This document shows positions 26,564 to 34,915 of a stretch of 64,000 nucleotides of DNA, one piece after another. Made by a program: the position numbers and the translations under genes. The notes beneath the pieces were generated by a model. The model ran no database searches. It was given only the letters and a program-made list of their open reading frames with translations, and was not told the origin of the DNA. Each line of letters begins with the position of its first letter. Within the stretch, counting starts at the first letter, position 1. The DNA comes from Nocardia colli (GTDB taxonomy: Bacteria; Actinomycetota; Actinomycetes; Mycobacteriales; Mycobacteriaceae): the NCBI RefSeq assembly GCF_008704205.1, contig NZ_VXLC01000023.1:186001-250000 (forward strand), given 5' to 3'.

Positions 26564-28135
26564 ATGACTCCAGTGTCGATCGACTGGGAGACCGAGGCCG
26601 ATCTGGTGGTGATCGGCGGTGGCGTCGCGGGACTGACCGCGGCGCGCACCGCCTCGCTGCGCGGGCTGCGGGTGTTGACGCTCAGCAAGGGCGGTGCCAC
26701 CGACACGTCCACCCAGTACGCCCAGGGCGGGATCGCTGTTGTTGCGCCGGAAGGTGATTCGGTCGAATCGCACGTGCACGACACGGTCGAGGCCGGCGCC
26801 GGACTGTGCGATGTGGACGCCGTGCGATCCATCGTCGAAGGCGGGCAGGCCGCGGTCGCGGCGTTGACCGACCTCGGTGCGGTCTTCGATCTCGGCCGGG
26901 ACGGGCAGATTTCGCGGACCCGCGAGGGCGGGCACAGCACTCGGCGGATCATCCACGCGGGCGGCGACGCCACCGGCGCGGAGGTGCAGCGGGCATTGAA
27001 CGCGGCCGGTTTGCCGGTGCTGTTCGGCGCGGCGGCCTGTGAGATCCGCACCGGTCCTGCCGGTGTGCAAGGTGTTCTAGCGGTGTCGGACAAGGGATTC
27101 GGTGTCGTGCACGCGCCGGCGGTGCTGTTGGCGACCGGTGGTCTCGGGCAGCTCTACGCGCTCAGCACGAACCCGCCGGGTGCGACCGCCGACGGGGTCG
27201 CGCTGGCGCTGTGGGCCGGGGCCGCGGTGGCCGATCTGGAGTTCTTGCAGTTCCATCCGACGGTGTTGTACACGCCGGGTGGGCTCGGGCGCCGTCCGCT
27301 GATCAGCGAGGCGGTGCGGGGCGAGGGCGGCATTCTGGTGGATTCCGAAGGAGATTCGGTGACCGCCGGGGTTCATCCGCGTGGTGATCTGGCGCCGCGG
27401 GATGTGGTGTCGCGGGCCATCGCGGCGCGGATGCGCGCGCTCGGCACGGACCACGTCTATCTCGACGCGCGAGCGATCGACGGTTTCCCGCAACGGTTTC
27501 CGACGATCACCGCCTCCTGCCGCGCGGCGGGCATCGATCCGGGTACCGACCTGATTCCGGTCGCTCCGGCGGCGCACTATCAATGCGGTGGGGTGGTGAC
27601 CGACCCGCACGGTCGCACAGCGGTGCCGGGGCTCTATGCCGCGGGCGAGGTTGCGCGCACCGGACTGCACGGCGCTAATCGGTTGGCGTCCAACAGCTTG
27701 CTCGAAGGTCTCGTCGTCGGCGAACGGGTCGGCGCGGCGGCTGCCGAACGGCTCGGTGAGCGCGGTCGAGCGACCGACGTATCCACCCGGATCGTCGACA
27801 GCGCGGATCGCGGTGTGGTGCAGCAACTGATGACCGACCACGCCTCGGTGGTGCGGGACCGCGCGGGGCTGGACGAGGCGCTCAAGCGCATGAAAGACGC
27901 AGTGACACAACGTGAGACCGGGCATGTGGCCGGCCCCGATATTGCCGCGAACATCAAGGCGATCGAGGATGCCGCGCTCACCCTGACGGCCCGCACCTTG
28001 CTGCTCGCCGCCTCCGCCCGCACCGAAAGTCGCGGCTGCCACACGCGTTCCGATCACCCCGAGTCCGACGACCGCCTCCGCCACAGCATGTCAGTAGTGC
28101 TGGACGAGGACGGTCGCCCCCGGCTCGACCAATAA
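26564..28135 (+). CDS. nadB: L-aspartate oxidase
   Basis: FAD enzyme producing iminoaspartate for NadA. The 523-residue protein has the dinucleotide motif VVIGGGVAGLTAARTASLRG near residue 17, QYAQGGIAVV, EGGHSTRRIIHAGGDATGAE, EFLQFHPTVL and HGANRLASNSLLEGLV. ATG 26564 with GAGAGG upstream is preferred; the frame is open back to the nadA end, leaving a 67-bp gap. Confidence 0.96.
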   Translation: MTPVSIDWETEADLVVIGGGVAGLTAARTASLRGLRVLTLSKGGATDTSTQYAQGGIAVVAPEGDSVESHVHDTVEAGAGLCDVDAVRSIVEGGQAAVAALTDLGAVFDLGRDGQISRTREGGHSTRRIIHAGGDATGAEVQRALNAAGLPVLFGAAACEIRTGPAGVQGVLAVSDKGFGVVHAPAVLLATGGLGQLYALSTNPPGATADGVALALWAGAAVADLEFLQFHPTVLYTPGGLGRRPLISEAVRGEGGILVDSEGDSVTAGVHPRGDLAPRDVVSRAIAARMRALGTDHVYLDARAIDGFPQRFPTITASCRAAGIDPGTDLIPVAPAAHYQCGGVVTDPHGRTAVPGLYAAGEVARTGLHGANRLASNSLLEGLVVGERVGAAAAERLGERGRATDVSTRIVDSADRGVVQQLMTDHASVVRDRAGLDEALKRMKDAVTQRETGHVAGPDIAANIKAIEDAALTLTARTLLLAASARTESRGCHTRSDHPESDDRLRHSMSVVLDEDGRPRLDQ

Positions 28136-28151
28136 CCGACCGTGTCGCGAG

Positions 28152-28183
28152 GGCACATGGTGGTGGCAAACCCGCCATGTGCC
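28152..28183 (+). other. Intercistronic hairpin between nadB and nadC
   Basis: GGCACATGG (28152-28160) pairs with CCATGTGCC (28175-28183), and a G-U pair plus two G-C pairs extend the stem to about 12 bp. No U-tract follows, so a processing or stability element is more likely than a terminator. Confidence 0.5.
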
Positions 28184-28226
28184 ACTCGACCCCGGTCGCA
28201 CGCACGAGTAGATAGAGGAGTGATTG

Positions 28227-29087
28227 ATGGCTCTGGACAGTAGGTTGGACAAGGCTGAGGTGCTCGCCCTCATCCGGACCGCGCTCGACGAGGATCTGCG
28301 CTACGGCCCGGACATCACCACTGCCGCGACGGTGCCCGCCGACGCGGTGGTGAAGGCGTCCGTGGTGCCGCGGCAACCGGGGACGGTGGCCGGGCTCGAC
28401 GTCGGACTGCTGGTGCTGGACGAGGTGATCGGCGCGGGGAATTACGAGGTCGCCGGCCGCGTCGCGGACGGAACCCGGGTCACCCCGGGGCAATCCGTGC
28501 TCACCGTCGTCGCCCCCACTCGCGCCCTGCTCACCGCCGAACGCACCATGCTCAACCTGGTCTGCCATCTCTCCGGCATCGCCACCGCCACCGCCGCCTG
28601 GGTCGACGCGGTCGAGGGGACGGACTGCAAGATCCGCGACAGCCGCAAGACGCTGCCCGGACTGCGCGCGTTGCAGAAGTACGCGGTCCGGGTCGGCGGC
28701 GGGGTGAACCACCGGATGGGTCTCGGTGATGCCGCGCTGATCAAGGACAACCATGTGGTCGCCGCGGGTTCGGTGGTCGAGGCGTTGCGGGCCGTCCGCG
28801 AGCTGGCGCCCGACATCGCCTGCGAGGTCGAGGTGGACAGCCTCGAGCAACTCGACGCGGTGCTCGCGGAAGACGTGGAACTCGTGCTGCTCGACAACTT
28901 CCCGCTGTGGCAGACCCAGGCCGCCGTGCAACGCCGCAATGCGGTGGCGCCGCAGACGAAGCTGGAATCCTCCGGCGGGCTCAGCCTCGAGGTGGCCGCC
29001 GAATACGCGGGCACCGGTGTCGATTACTTCGCTGTCGGCGCGTTGACCCACTCGGTGCGCGTGCTGGACCTGGGCCTGGACATGTAG
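28227..29087 (+). CDS. nadC: Nicotinate-nucleotide pyrophosphorylase (carboxylating)
   Basis: Converts quinolinate and PRPP to nicotinate mononucleotide. The 286-residue protein has EDLRYGPDITTAA, AERTMLNLVCHLSGIAT, DSRKTLPGLRALQKYAVRVGGG, NHRMGLGDAALIKDNH and EVEVDSLEQL. ATG 28227 has GAGGAG six nt upstream; TTG 28224 is an alternative. Last gene of the NAD operon. Confidence 0.96.
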   Translation: MALDSRLDKAEVLALIRTALDEDLRYGPDITTAATVPADAVVKASVVPRQPGTVAGLDVGLLVLDEVIGAGNYEVAGRVADGTRVTPGQSVLTVVAPTRALLTAERTMLNLVCHLSGIATATAAWVDAVEGTDCKIRDSRKTLPGLRALQKYAVRVGGGVNHRMGLGDAALIKDNHVVAAGSVVEALRAVRELAPDIACEVEVDSLEQLDAVLAEDVELVLLDNFPLWQTQAAVQRRNAVAPQTKLESSGGLSLEVAAEYAGTGVDYFAVGALTHSVRVLDLGLDM

Positions 29088-29148
29088 CGGAACGATCGCG
29101 GGTGCCGATCAACGAGTGTGTTGTCTCGTCTTGATCGCATTACCGTTG

Positions 29149-29169
29149 TTACGCAATACATTTGCGTGA
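29149..29169. promoter_or_regulatory. Imperfect palindrome before esterase 1
   Basis: TTACGCAA-TACAT-TTGCGTGA, an inverted repeat with one mismatch, lies 20 bp before the esterase start. A possible operator; no regulator is assigned. Confidence 0.35.
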
Positions 29170-29189
29170 ACCCGTGCCACGATGCCGTA

Positions 29190-30191
29190 ATGAACAGCGG
29201 GTGTCGCCTGCTTGCCTCGGTGCTGTCGATCGTGACAATTCTTGCGGTGTCGTGGGTCGGTGCGCCGTCGGCTGCGGCCGAATCGGACTGTGCTGGAAGT
29301 GTGGTCATCCGGCCGATCGCTGTCGCGGTCGACGGGGAGCAGTCGAACGGGTGGGCCTATGAGCCGTATCAGTGCACTCCCGGTGACCTGCCGCCGGCGC
29401 GGCTGATCCTTGCGGTGCACGGGTTCAACGAGAAGTCGTCCGACTATCCGGACGTGATGTCCGCGAACGCGCAGCGGAGTGGAGCGACGCTGCTGACGCT
29501 CGATCAACGGGGCGGGGACAGCCAGTGGAAGACGGGGGAATGGAATCCCTGGGCCGGTTGGCACGACGTGGTCGCTACCGCGCAGTGGTACAGGAGCGAG
29601 CATCCGTCGATCGGTAAGACCGTGCTGTGGGGGTGGAGCCAAGGCGGCATGACCAGCGGGCTGGCGTTGGCGTACGGGCCTGCGGGGTTGTTCGATTACT
29701 GGGTCGATACCGCGGGTCCGTCGAACACCGTCGATTACTGGAATGCGGGCAACACGCTGGGGCTGCCGCAGGTCTCGCAGATCGAGCGTGACGCCGGTGG
29801 TTGCACGCCGGCGGTCTGCCCGCAGGCGTATGCGGATCGATCCACGGTGGCGCTCGCGGCGAAGATGAGCGCGCAGCGGGTGTTCCTGGTGCACGGGACC
29901 GCGGATCCGATTGTCCCGTACCAGCATTCGCTCGATCTGAAGAACGCGCTCGCGGCGGCGGGGCAGCCGTATTCGATGTACACGGTGGTGACGGGGCGAG
30001 GGCCGGACGGGGCGGTGCTGCCCGGTACGCACTGGATCGGTCCGGTCTGGTTCCAGGGAGCCTGTGTGGTGGAGCGGTTGCTCACGGATCTCGAGCCGTT
30101 GGACGGGGCGGCTCGCGAGTACGTCACCGATGTGCTGGCCGGGGTGGACACAGCGCCCGCCGCGCCACCAGGTGCGACCTGTGCGGCTTGA
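29190..30191 (+). CDS. Secreted serine esterase, paralogue 1
   Basis: A 333-residue secreted protein with a Sec signal peptide (MNSGCRLLASVLSIVTILAV, cleavage probably after ASAAA-type APSAAA). The alpha/beta-hydrolase core has the elbow GWSQGG (about Ser150), an acidic residue in HGTADPIVPYQHS and a late His in GTHWIG. Two Cys clusters (SDC, CTPAVCPQAY) suggest disulfides. It resembles the poly(3-hydroxybutyrate)-depolymerase/LpqC-type esterases; the substrate is unknown. Two close paralogues lie at 30278 and 34916. Confidence 0.8.
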   Translation: MNSGCRLLASVLSIVTILAVSWVGAPSAAAESDCAGSVVIRPIAVAVDGEQSNGWAYEPYQCTPGDLPPARLILAVHGFNEKSSDYPDVMSANAQRSGATLLTLDQRGGDSQWKTGEWNPWAGWHDVVATAQWYRSEHPSIGKTVLWGWSQGGMTSGLALAYGPAGLFDYWVDTAGPSNTVDYWNAGNTLGLPQVSQIERDAGGCTPAVCPQAYADRSTVALAAKMSAQRVFLVHGTADPIVPYQHSLDLKNALAAAGQPYSMYTVVTGRGPDGAVLPGTHWIGPVWFQGACVVERLLTDLEPLDGAAREYVTDVLAGVDTAPAAPPGATCAA

Positions 30192-30206
30192 CCAGCTGTG
30201 ATGTGG

Positions 30207-30246
30207 CCGACTTCAGTCGGACGTTGCGGACTCCGGCTATTAGCCG
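30207..30246. promoter_or_regulatory. Two palindromes between esterases 1 and 2
   Basis: CCGACTTCAGTCGG (30207-30220) and CGGCTATTAGCCG (30234-30246) are perfect inverted repeats, 26 bp apart centre to centre. They lie before the second esterase promoter. They may be operators, or the first may act as a terminator. Confidence 0.4.
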
Positions 30247-30265
30247 AGTGTTTGCCACTGCTGGG

Positions 30266-30271
30266 TACTAT
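30266..30271 (+). promoter_or_regulatory. -10 hexamer of esterase 2
   Basis: TACTAT ends exactly 6 nt before the ATG at 30278, with no ribosome-binding site; leaderless transcription is likely. Confidence 0.5.
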
Positions 30272-30277
30272 GCGGCG

Positions 30278-31276
30278 ATGATTGGTGGCCGGCGCGCGGT
30301 TGCGTGGTTGTTGTCGAGCGTGACCATGTTGGTTGCGTCGTGGCTGGTTGCGCCCTCGGTGTCGGCCGAGCCGGAGTGTGCTGGGGACGTGGCCGTGCGG
30401 ACGGTGGCGGCGACTGTCGATGGTGAGCAGGCGACCGGGCGGGTTTATGAGCCGTATCGGTGCAGTCCGGGTGATCTGGCGCCGCGCAGTCTTATCGTCG
30501 CGGTGCACGGGTACAGCGAGACGGCCGCTTCGTATCCCGACGTCATGGCTGGGATGGCTCGGCGCACCGGAGCCGCGCTGCTGACGCTGGATCAGCGGGC
30601 CGAGGGCAGTGTGTGGAAACCGGGTGAGTTCAATCCGTGGGCCGGATGGCAGGACACGGTGGCGCTCACACAGCAGTTCAAGAGCGAGCATCCGTCGGTC
30701 GGCAAGACCGTGCTGTGGGGTTGGAGTCAAGGCGGTCTGACGGCCGGGTTGGCATTGGCGTACGGGCCCGCCGGGTTGTTCGACTACTGGGTCGATGCCT
30801 TCGCTCCGACGAACATCGTCGACTACTGGAACTTGACCAGCGCGTTCTTCCCGGCGCAGCGAGCGCAGATCGAGCACGACGCGGGCGGCTGCACACCGCA
30901 GCAGTGTCCGCAGGCCTACGCCGACCGCTCCCTGGTCGCCATCGCGCCGAAGCTGAATGCCGAGCGCACCTTCCTGATCCACGGACTCTTCGATTTCGAT
31001 GTGCCGTACCAGCATTCGGTCGATCTGAAGAACGCACTGGCTGCGGCGGGCAAGCCGTACTCGATGTACACGGTGGTGACTGAGCGGGGTCCGGACGGCA
31101 GCATTCAACCCGGTCTGCACGATGTCGGGCCGACCTGGCAGCAAGGCATCTGCGTCGTTGAACGGGTGGTCGAGGGGCTGGAACCGTTGGATGGGGCGGC
31201 CCATGACTACGTCATCAACGTGCTGACCGGCGTCGACACCGCCCCGCTCCCGCCGGGTGCGAGCTGCCCGGCCTGA
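30278..31276 (+). CDS. Secreted serine esterase, paralogue 2
   Basis: A 332-residue paralogue of the preceding gene, probably a tandem duplicate. It has a signal peptide (MIGGRRAVAWLLSSVTMLVA), the elbow GWSQGG, the acid block HGLFDFDVPYQHS and a late His in GLHDVG. The shared blocks NPWAGW, VLWGWSQGG, AYGPAGLFDYWVD and CPQAYADRS make paralogy clear. In the acid block the Gly-Thr of paralogue 1 is changed to Leu-Phe, so specificity may differ. Its stop lies in a perfect palindrome GCCTGATCAGGC shared with the converging gene's stop. Confidence 0.8.
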   Translation: MIGGRRAVAWLLSSVTMLVASWLVAPSVSAEPECAGDVAVRTVAATVDGEQATGRVYEPYRCSPGDLAPRSLIVAVHGYSETAASYPDVMAGMARRTGAALLTLDQRAEGSVWKPGEFNPWAGWQDTVALTQQFKSEHPSVGKTVLWGWSQGGLTAGLALAYGPAGLFDYWVDAFAPTNIVDYWNLTSAFFPAQRAQIEHDAGGCTPQQCPQAYADRSLVAIAPKLNAERTFLIHGLFDFDVPYQHSVDLKNALAAAGKPYSMYTVVTERGPDGSIQPGLHDVGPTWQQGICVVERVVEGLEPLDGAAHDYVINVLTGVDTAPLPPGASCPA

Positions 31277-32455
31277 TCAGGCGGTCAGTTCGCGTTGCAG
31301 CGGGGTGCGGAAGCGGGGGATAGCGCGCACGTCGCCGAACCATTCGGCGGTCCGCGCGGCCTCGGCCTCGATCAGTGCGACGGCGTCGGCGCCCACGTCT
31401 TCCAGTAGGCGATAGACGATTTCGCCGTCGCCGCGCTGCCCCCAGCCGCCGACGATGCGGCCGTTCCACCAAATCGTCGGTCCGATATTGCCATTGGTGT
31501 CGAACAGGGCCGGTGCGTGCGGGCCGAGGTACCAGTCGCGGGACTGCCAGCCCATCGGGGTCGGGTCGAGGCAGGGCAGCAGCGCGGCCCAAGGTTCCGG
31601 CGCCGCAACGGGTTCCACGTCGTCGGCGAGCAGAAGGCCGGTGGCGCCGTCCAAGTCGACCTCGACCACGTCGAGATCGGTGAGCGCCTTGCGTACTTCG
31701 CCGAGACCCCAGCCGGTCCACCACTTGAGGTCGGTGATCGGGGCCGGGCCGAAGGCGTGCAACCACTGCCGGAGCAGTTCGGCGCGCGCCTGTTCGGCCG
31801 ACATCGACGGAACCCCTTGGGGCAGCCAGGATTCGATGGGCTCCCAGGTGTACTGGCTGCTGGCCCAGCTGCCGTTCGGGCGGCCGCGCACGATCCGGCC
31901 TTCGCAACCGAGAGTGACCAGCACCCAGGTGGTGATGTTGGTCGGGCGCGAATACGACTTCCCCGGAGCGGGATCCACTTGGGTGCGCAGCCGGGGCACG
32001 TCCTTGCTCAGCTGTGCGCCGGTGGCGGCGCCCCTGGCCAGCAGCGCGTCGTGCGTTTCGGCCTCGACGTCGTCCAGCCAGCTCGCCACGTCGCCCTCGA
32101 CCGCCCCCGATTGCTCGATGAACTTGCGGTAGGCGCGACGCTGCTTGTGCGCCAACGCATCCGCGCACGACGCCTGCAAGACCGGGACCAGGTCGAGCGG
32201 CGCGATGAACATGGTGCGGCGCATCGCGAGCATGCGCAGCAGCGTCCGGTCGTCGTAGAGGGCCTGCTCGACGTCGGGCGGGGCGAGGGTGTTGCTGCGG
32301 GACCCGACGGACAGGAACACCGTCGCCGGGTCGGTCGCGTGCAGCACCACCATCGATCGGACGATCTCGGCCACCTGATCGGACCGGTTCGCCGCCGCGA
32401 GCCGATGCCGCACCGCCAGGCGGGCCCGTCGCTCAGCCACATCAATCGAACGCAT
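31277..32455 (-). CDS. Winged-helix DNA-binding protein (HTH_42; AlkX/AlkZ-related)
   Basis: A 392-residue protein of the HTH_42 family (PF06224), which includes the DNA glycosylases AlkZ and AlkX/YcaQ that unhook crosslinks. Family features are the N-terminal AVRHRLA, the segment VVLHATDPATVFLS, the repeated winged helices (LTDLDVVEVDLDG) and WWNGRIVGGW near the C-terminus. In characterised members the catalytic QxQ or QxD motif falls in the segment that here reads LHATDP, so activity may differ. It converges on esterase 2. Confidence 0.75.
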   Translation of the reverse strand: MRSIDVAERRARLAVRHRLAAANRSDQVAEIVRSMVVLHATDPATVFLSVGSRSNTLAPPDVEQALYDDRTLLRMLAMRRTMFIAPLDLVPVLQASCADALAHKQRRAYRKFIEQSGAVEGDVASWLDDVEAETHDALLARGAATGAQLSKDVPRLRTQVDPAPGKSYSRPTNITTWVLVTLGCEGRIVRGRPNGSWASSQYTWEPIESWLPQGVPSMSAEQARAELLRQWLHAFGPAPITDLKWWTGWGLGEVRKALTDLDVVEVDLDGATGLLLADDVEPVAAPEPWAALLPCLDPTPMGWQSRDWYLGPHAPALFDTNGNIGPTIWWNGRIVGGWGQRGDGEIVYRLLEDVGADAVALIEAEAARTAEWFGDVRAIPRFRTPLQRELTA

Positions 32456-32484
32456 CAGCGAATCCTAGCGTTCGACGGTGCGGT

Positions 32485-32970
32485 TCAGATGCCGTAGTCC
32501 TGCGGGTTCAGGCGCAGGGTCTGGCAGGCCTCGCGGACCGCGGCGATCTCGGTCTGGTCGAAGTTGCCGTCCGCGTTGCCGATCATGATGCCGATCCGGA
32601 CGACCGCGTCGGCCTCGGTCGGCTTGCCCGCGGCCTTGCCGATCTGTTGCAGCACGTGGGCGCGGCCGAAGGCTGGGTCGCTGGTCAGGCGGTTGCAGTT
32701 GTCCTCGAACAGGGCGCGCAGGTCGTCGATCGGGAAGTTCTGCAACACCTGATCGGCGGCGATCAGGTTCGCGACCTTCATCCGCTCGGCCGGGTCGATG
32801 CTGCCGTCGGCGGCCGCGACCAGCGCGCAGATGCCCATGCTCGCGTCGCGGAAGGAACCGCCGCGCAGGTCGTTCTTCTTGGCCAGCAGCTGGGCCTGCC
32901 ATTTCGGCGCGTTGTCCATCAGCTTGCTGATCAAGGTCGCGTTGGACATCAGGCGGTTCAAGAAGGCCAT
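32485..32970 (-). CDS. TerB-family protein
   Basis: A 161-residue stand-alone TerB-like protein. The all-helical domain shows MGICALVAAADGSIDPAERMKV and IGIMIGNADGNFDQTEIAAV, two acidic D-G-(S/N) loops typical of the metal-binding TerB fold. TerB proteins are linked to tellurite resistance and stress; no other ter gene is near, so the role is open. ATG 32970 is preferred to an upstream in-frame ATG. Confidence 0.85.
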   Translation of the reverse strand: MAFLNRLMSNATLISKLMDNAPKWQAQLLAKKNDLRGGSFRDASMGICALVAAADGSIDPAERMKVANLIAADQVLQNFPIDDLRALFEDNCNRLTSDPAFGRAHVLQQIGKAAGKPTEADAVVRIGIMIGNADGNFDQTEIAAVREACQTLRLNPQDYGI

Positions 32971-33025
32971 GACCGGGAATTTAGCAGACCTGCGCCGACC
33001 AGTCCCGGCCACAAACGATCCGGCG

Positions 33026-33367
33026 TCAGTGCCCCGGTTTCCAGGCGCGGACCAGGTCGAGCAGGCCGGGGAAGCGGGCTTCCAGGTCGTCGATCCGGAC
33101 CTTGCTGCGGCGCTCCAGGCCGTAGCGCTGCTGGCGGGTGACGCCGGCCTCGCGCAGCACCCGGAAGTGGTGGGTGAGCGTCGATTTCGGGCGGTCGATG
33201 TCGAACCAGCCGCAGGAGCGGTCGGTGTCGGGGGATTCGGTGAGCAGCTTTTGAATCATGGTGAGCCGCAAGGGATCGCTGAGCGCGGCGAGGACGTGAT
33301 CGAGGCGGAGGTCGGCACGGTCCGGCTCGGGGAGCCGGGTGTCGGGGACTTCGGTTGCCGATGGCAT
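33026..33367 (-). CDS. ArsR-family repressor
   Basis: A 113-residue winged-helix repressor: LDHVLAALSDPLRLTMIQKLL, then the recognition region RPKSTLTHHFRVLREAGV and the wing RQQRYGLERRSKV. The ATG follows AGGAG. It is divergent from an MFS gene with inverted TTTTATCGTAC half-sites between them, so it probably controls that exporter and itself. Confidence 0.88.
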   Translation of the reverse strand: MPSATEVPDTRLPEPDRADLRLDHVLAALSDPLRLTMIQKLLTESPDTDRSCGWFDIDRPKSTLTHHFRVLREAGVTRQQRYGLERRSKVRIDDLEARFPGLLDLVRAWKPGH

Positions 33368-33403
33368 CGCGGGACTCCTGAGGGTGTGGGTGCCCTGTAC
33401 GGG

Positions 33404-33455
33404 TTTTATCGTACTAGATGCTAAGTTCGATTTCGTTCGTATCGGTACGATAAAA
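33404..33455. promoter_or_regulatory. Inverted ArsR half-sites between arsR and MFS
   Basis: TTTTATCGTAC (33404-33414) and its exact complement GTACGATAAAA (33445-33455) face each other 30 bp apart in the 109-bp divergent region. They are candidate binding sites for the ArsR protein. Confidence 0.65.
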
Positions 33456-33476
33456 GTCGAACCAGTGGAGGTTGGG

Positions 33477-34706
33477 ATGGCGACGCTCACTGCGCACCGG
33501 GTGAACCGGGACGGGCTCGTGTGGCTGGCGGCATGGCCGGTCATGGCGGTGTTCGTGCTGTCGAACGCGGCGACACCGCTGTACGTGGTGTGGCAGCGCG
33601 AGCTCGGGTTCTCGGCCGGCACGCTGACGGTGATCTTCGCCAGCTACATCGTCGGGCTGCTCGGTGCGCTGCTGGTCGCGGGTGTGGTGTCGGATCGGGT
33701 CGGGCGTAAGCCGGTGCTGTTGCCCGCGATCGCGCTGGCGGTGGTGGCGTGTGTGCTGTTCGCCACCGCGAGTTCGGTTGCGGTGCTTGCGGTTGCGCGG
33801 TTGCTCACCGGGATCGCGGTGGGTGCGGCGGTGTCCGCGGGGATGGCGGCGGTGACCGATGTGGGTGGGCCGGAGCGCAAACGGCTTGCGGCGCTGGCCG
33901 CTTCGTCGGCGATGGTGTTGGGCGCGGGGTTCGGGCCGCTGTTGTCCGGTGTGCTGTCGGAGACCGTGCCCGGCCCGACGGTGACCATCTTCGTGGTCGA
34001 AATCGCGCTGCTCGTCTCGGCTTTCGTGGTGGTTGCCCGGCTGGATCTGCCGAAGGGCGCCGGTGGGCGCGGGCCGTGGATTCGGATTCCCGCGGTGGCG
34101 CCGGGTGGGCGGACGGCGGTGCTGCTCGGCATCGCAGTGTTCGCGCCGGGGATCACCTCGACCTCGTTCGTGCTGTCGCTGGGACCGTCGCTGCTCGCGC
34201 ACCTGCTCGGCGCCACCAACCGGGTGATCGCGGGCGGGCTGGCCTTCGTGATGTTCCTGGGCGCCACCGGCATCCAGTTCGCCGCGCGCCGCCTGCGGGT
34301 GCGCACGATTCTGCTCGGTGGCGCGGTCGCAACGACGGTAAGCATGCTGACCCTGGTGCTGTCACTACAGCTTTCCTCTCTCACCCTGTTCGCAACGGCC
34401 GCCGTCCTCGCCGGAATCGGCCAGGGCCTGGGCCAATTCGGCGGCCTCACCGCGATCAGCGCCACCGTCCCCGCAGCTCGCCTCGCCGAAGCCAACGCCG
34501 CCCAGAACGTCGGCGGCTACCTGCCCGCGGCCGTCCTGCCGTTGAGTGCCGGTTTCCTCAGCGACGCAATAGGTTTGACCGGCGGCGCAACCACCTTCGC
34601 CATCGTGGTGATCACTGCTGCCATCGCAGGCGGCTGCTCGGTCCTCCTCCGATCGAGCAGTTCGTCACGCCAACAGCGGAATCCGCACTCTCACACATCG
34701 AGGTGA
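33477..34706 (+). CDS. MFS exporter under ArsR control
   Basis: A 409-residue MFS protein with about twelve helices. Motif A reads GVVSDRVGRKPVLL and motif B ARLLTGIAVGAA. ATG 33477 follows GTGGAGG. Divergent from arsR, so probably induced when the repressor is released. It resembles drug-efflux members; substrate unknown. The 3' end carries the first of three ATCGAGG-type repeats. Confidence 0.85.
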   Translation: MATLTAHRVNRDGLVWLAAWPVMAVFVLSNAATPLYVVWQRELGFSAGTLTVIFASYIVGLLGALLVAGVVSDRVGRKPVLLPAIALAVVACVLFATASSVAVLAVARLLTGIAVGAAVSAGMAAVTDVGGPERKRLAALAASSAMVLGAGFGPLLSGVLSETVPGPTVTIFVVEIALLVSAFVVVARLDLPKGAGGRGPWIRIPAVAPGGRTAVLLGIAVFAPGITSTSFVLSLGPSLLAHLLGATNRVIAGGLAFVMFLGATGIQFAARRLRVRTILLGGAVATTVSMLTLVLSLQLSSLTLFATAAVLAGIGQGLGQFGGLTAISATVPAARLAEANAAQNVGGYLPAAVLPLSAGFLSDAIGLTGGATTFAIVVITAAIAGGCSVLLRSSSSSRQQRNPHSHTSR

Positions 34707-34789
34707 GTCAAGAGGTCGTTCCGGCGTATCGAGGGGAGTCAAATGGTTGCTGCTGAAGATCAACTGGCGACCATATGACGCACCTCGAT
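34697..34789. repeat. Three copies of an ATCGAGG(T/G)G(A/C)GTCA motif
   Basis: ATCGAGGTGAGTCAA (34697-34711), ATCGAGGGGAGTCAA (34728-34742) and, inverted, ATCGAGGTGCGTCA (34789-34776). The first overlaps the MFS 3' end, the others lie in the spacer before esterase 3. They may be binding sites or a small repeat family. Confidence 0.6.
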
Positions 34790-34903
34790 ATATGAGTGGT
34801 GGCGCGCATCGGCGGATGCGCAGTGCGGGGTGGGACGGGTACGCGGCGGGGCGTAGGGCGCATGGGTCCGGCCTGGTTTGGCCGGTTCGCGCTGGTGGCG
34901 TGC

Positions 34904-34909
34904 CATTAT
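34904..34909 (+). promoter_or_regulatory. -10 hexamer of esterase 3
   Basis: CATTAT ends 6 nt before the ATG at 34916. The context GTGCCA(N2)AT-N6-ATG is shared with esterase 1, supporting both starts and leaderless transcription. Confidence 0.5.
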
Positions 34910-34915
34910 TCGAGG

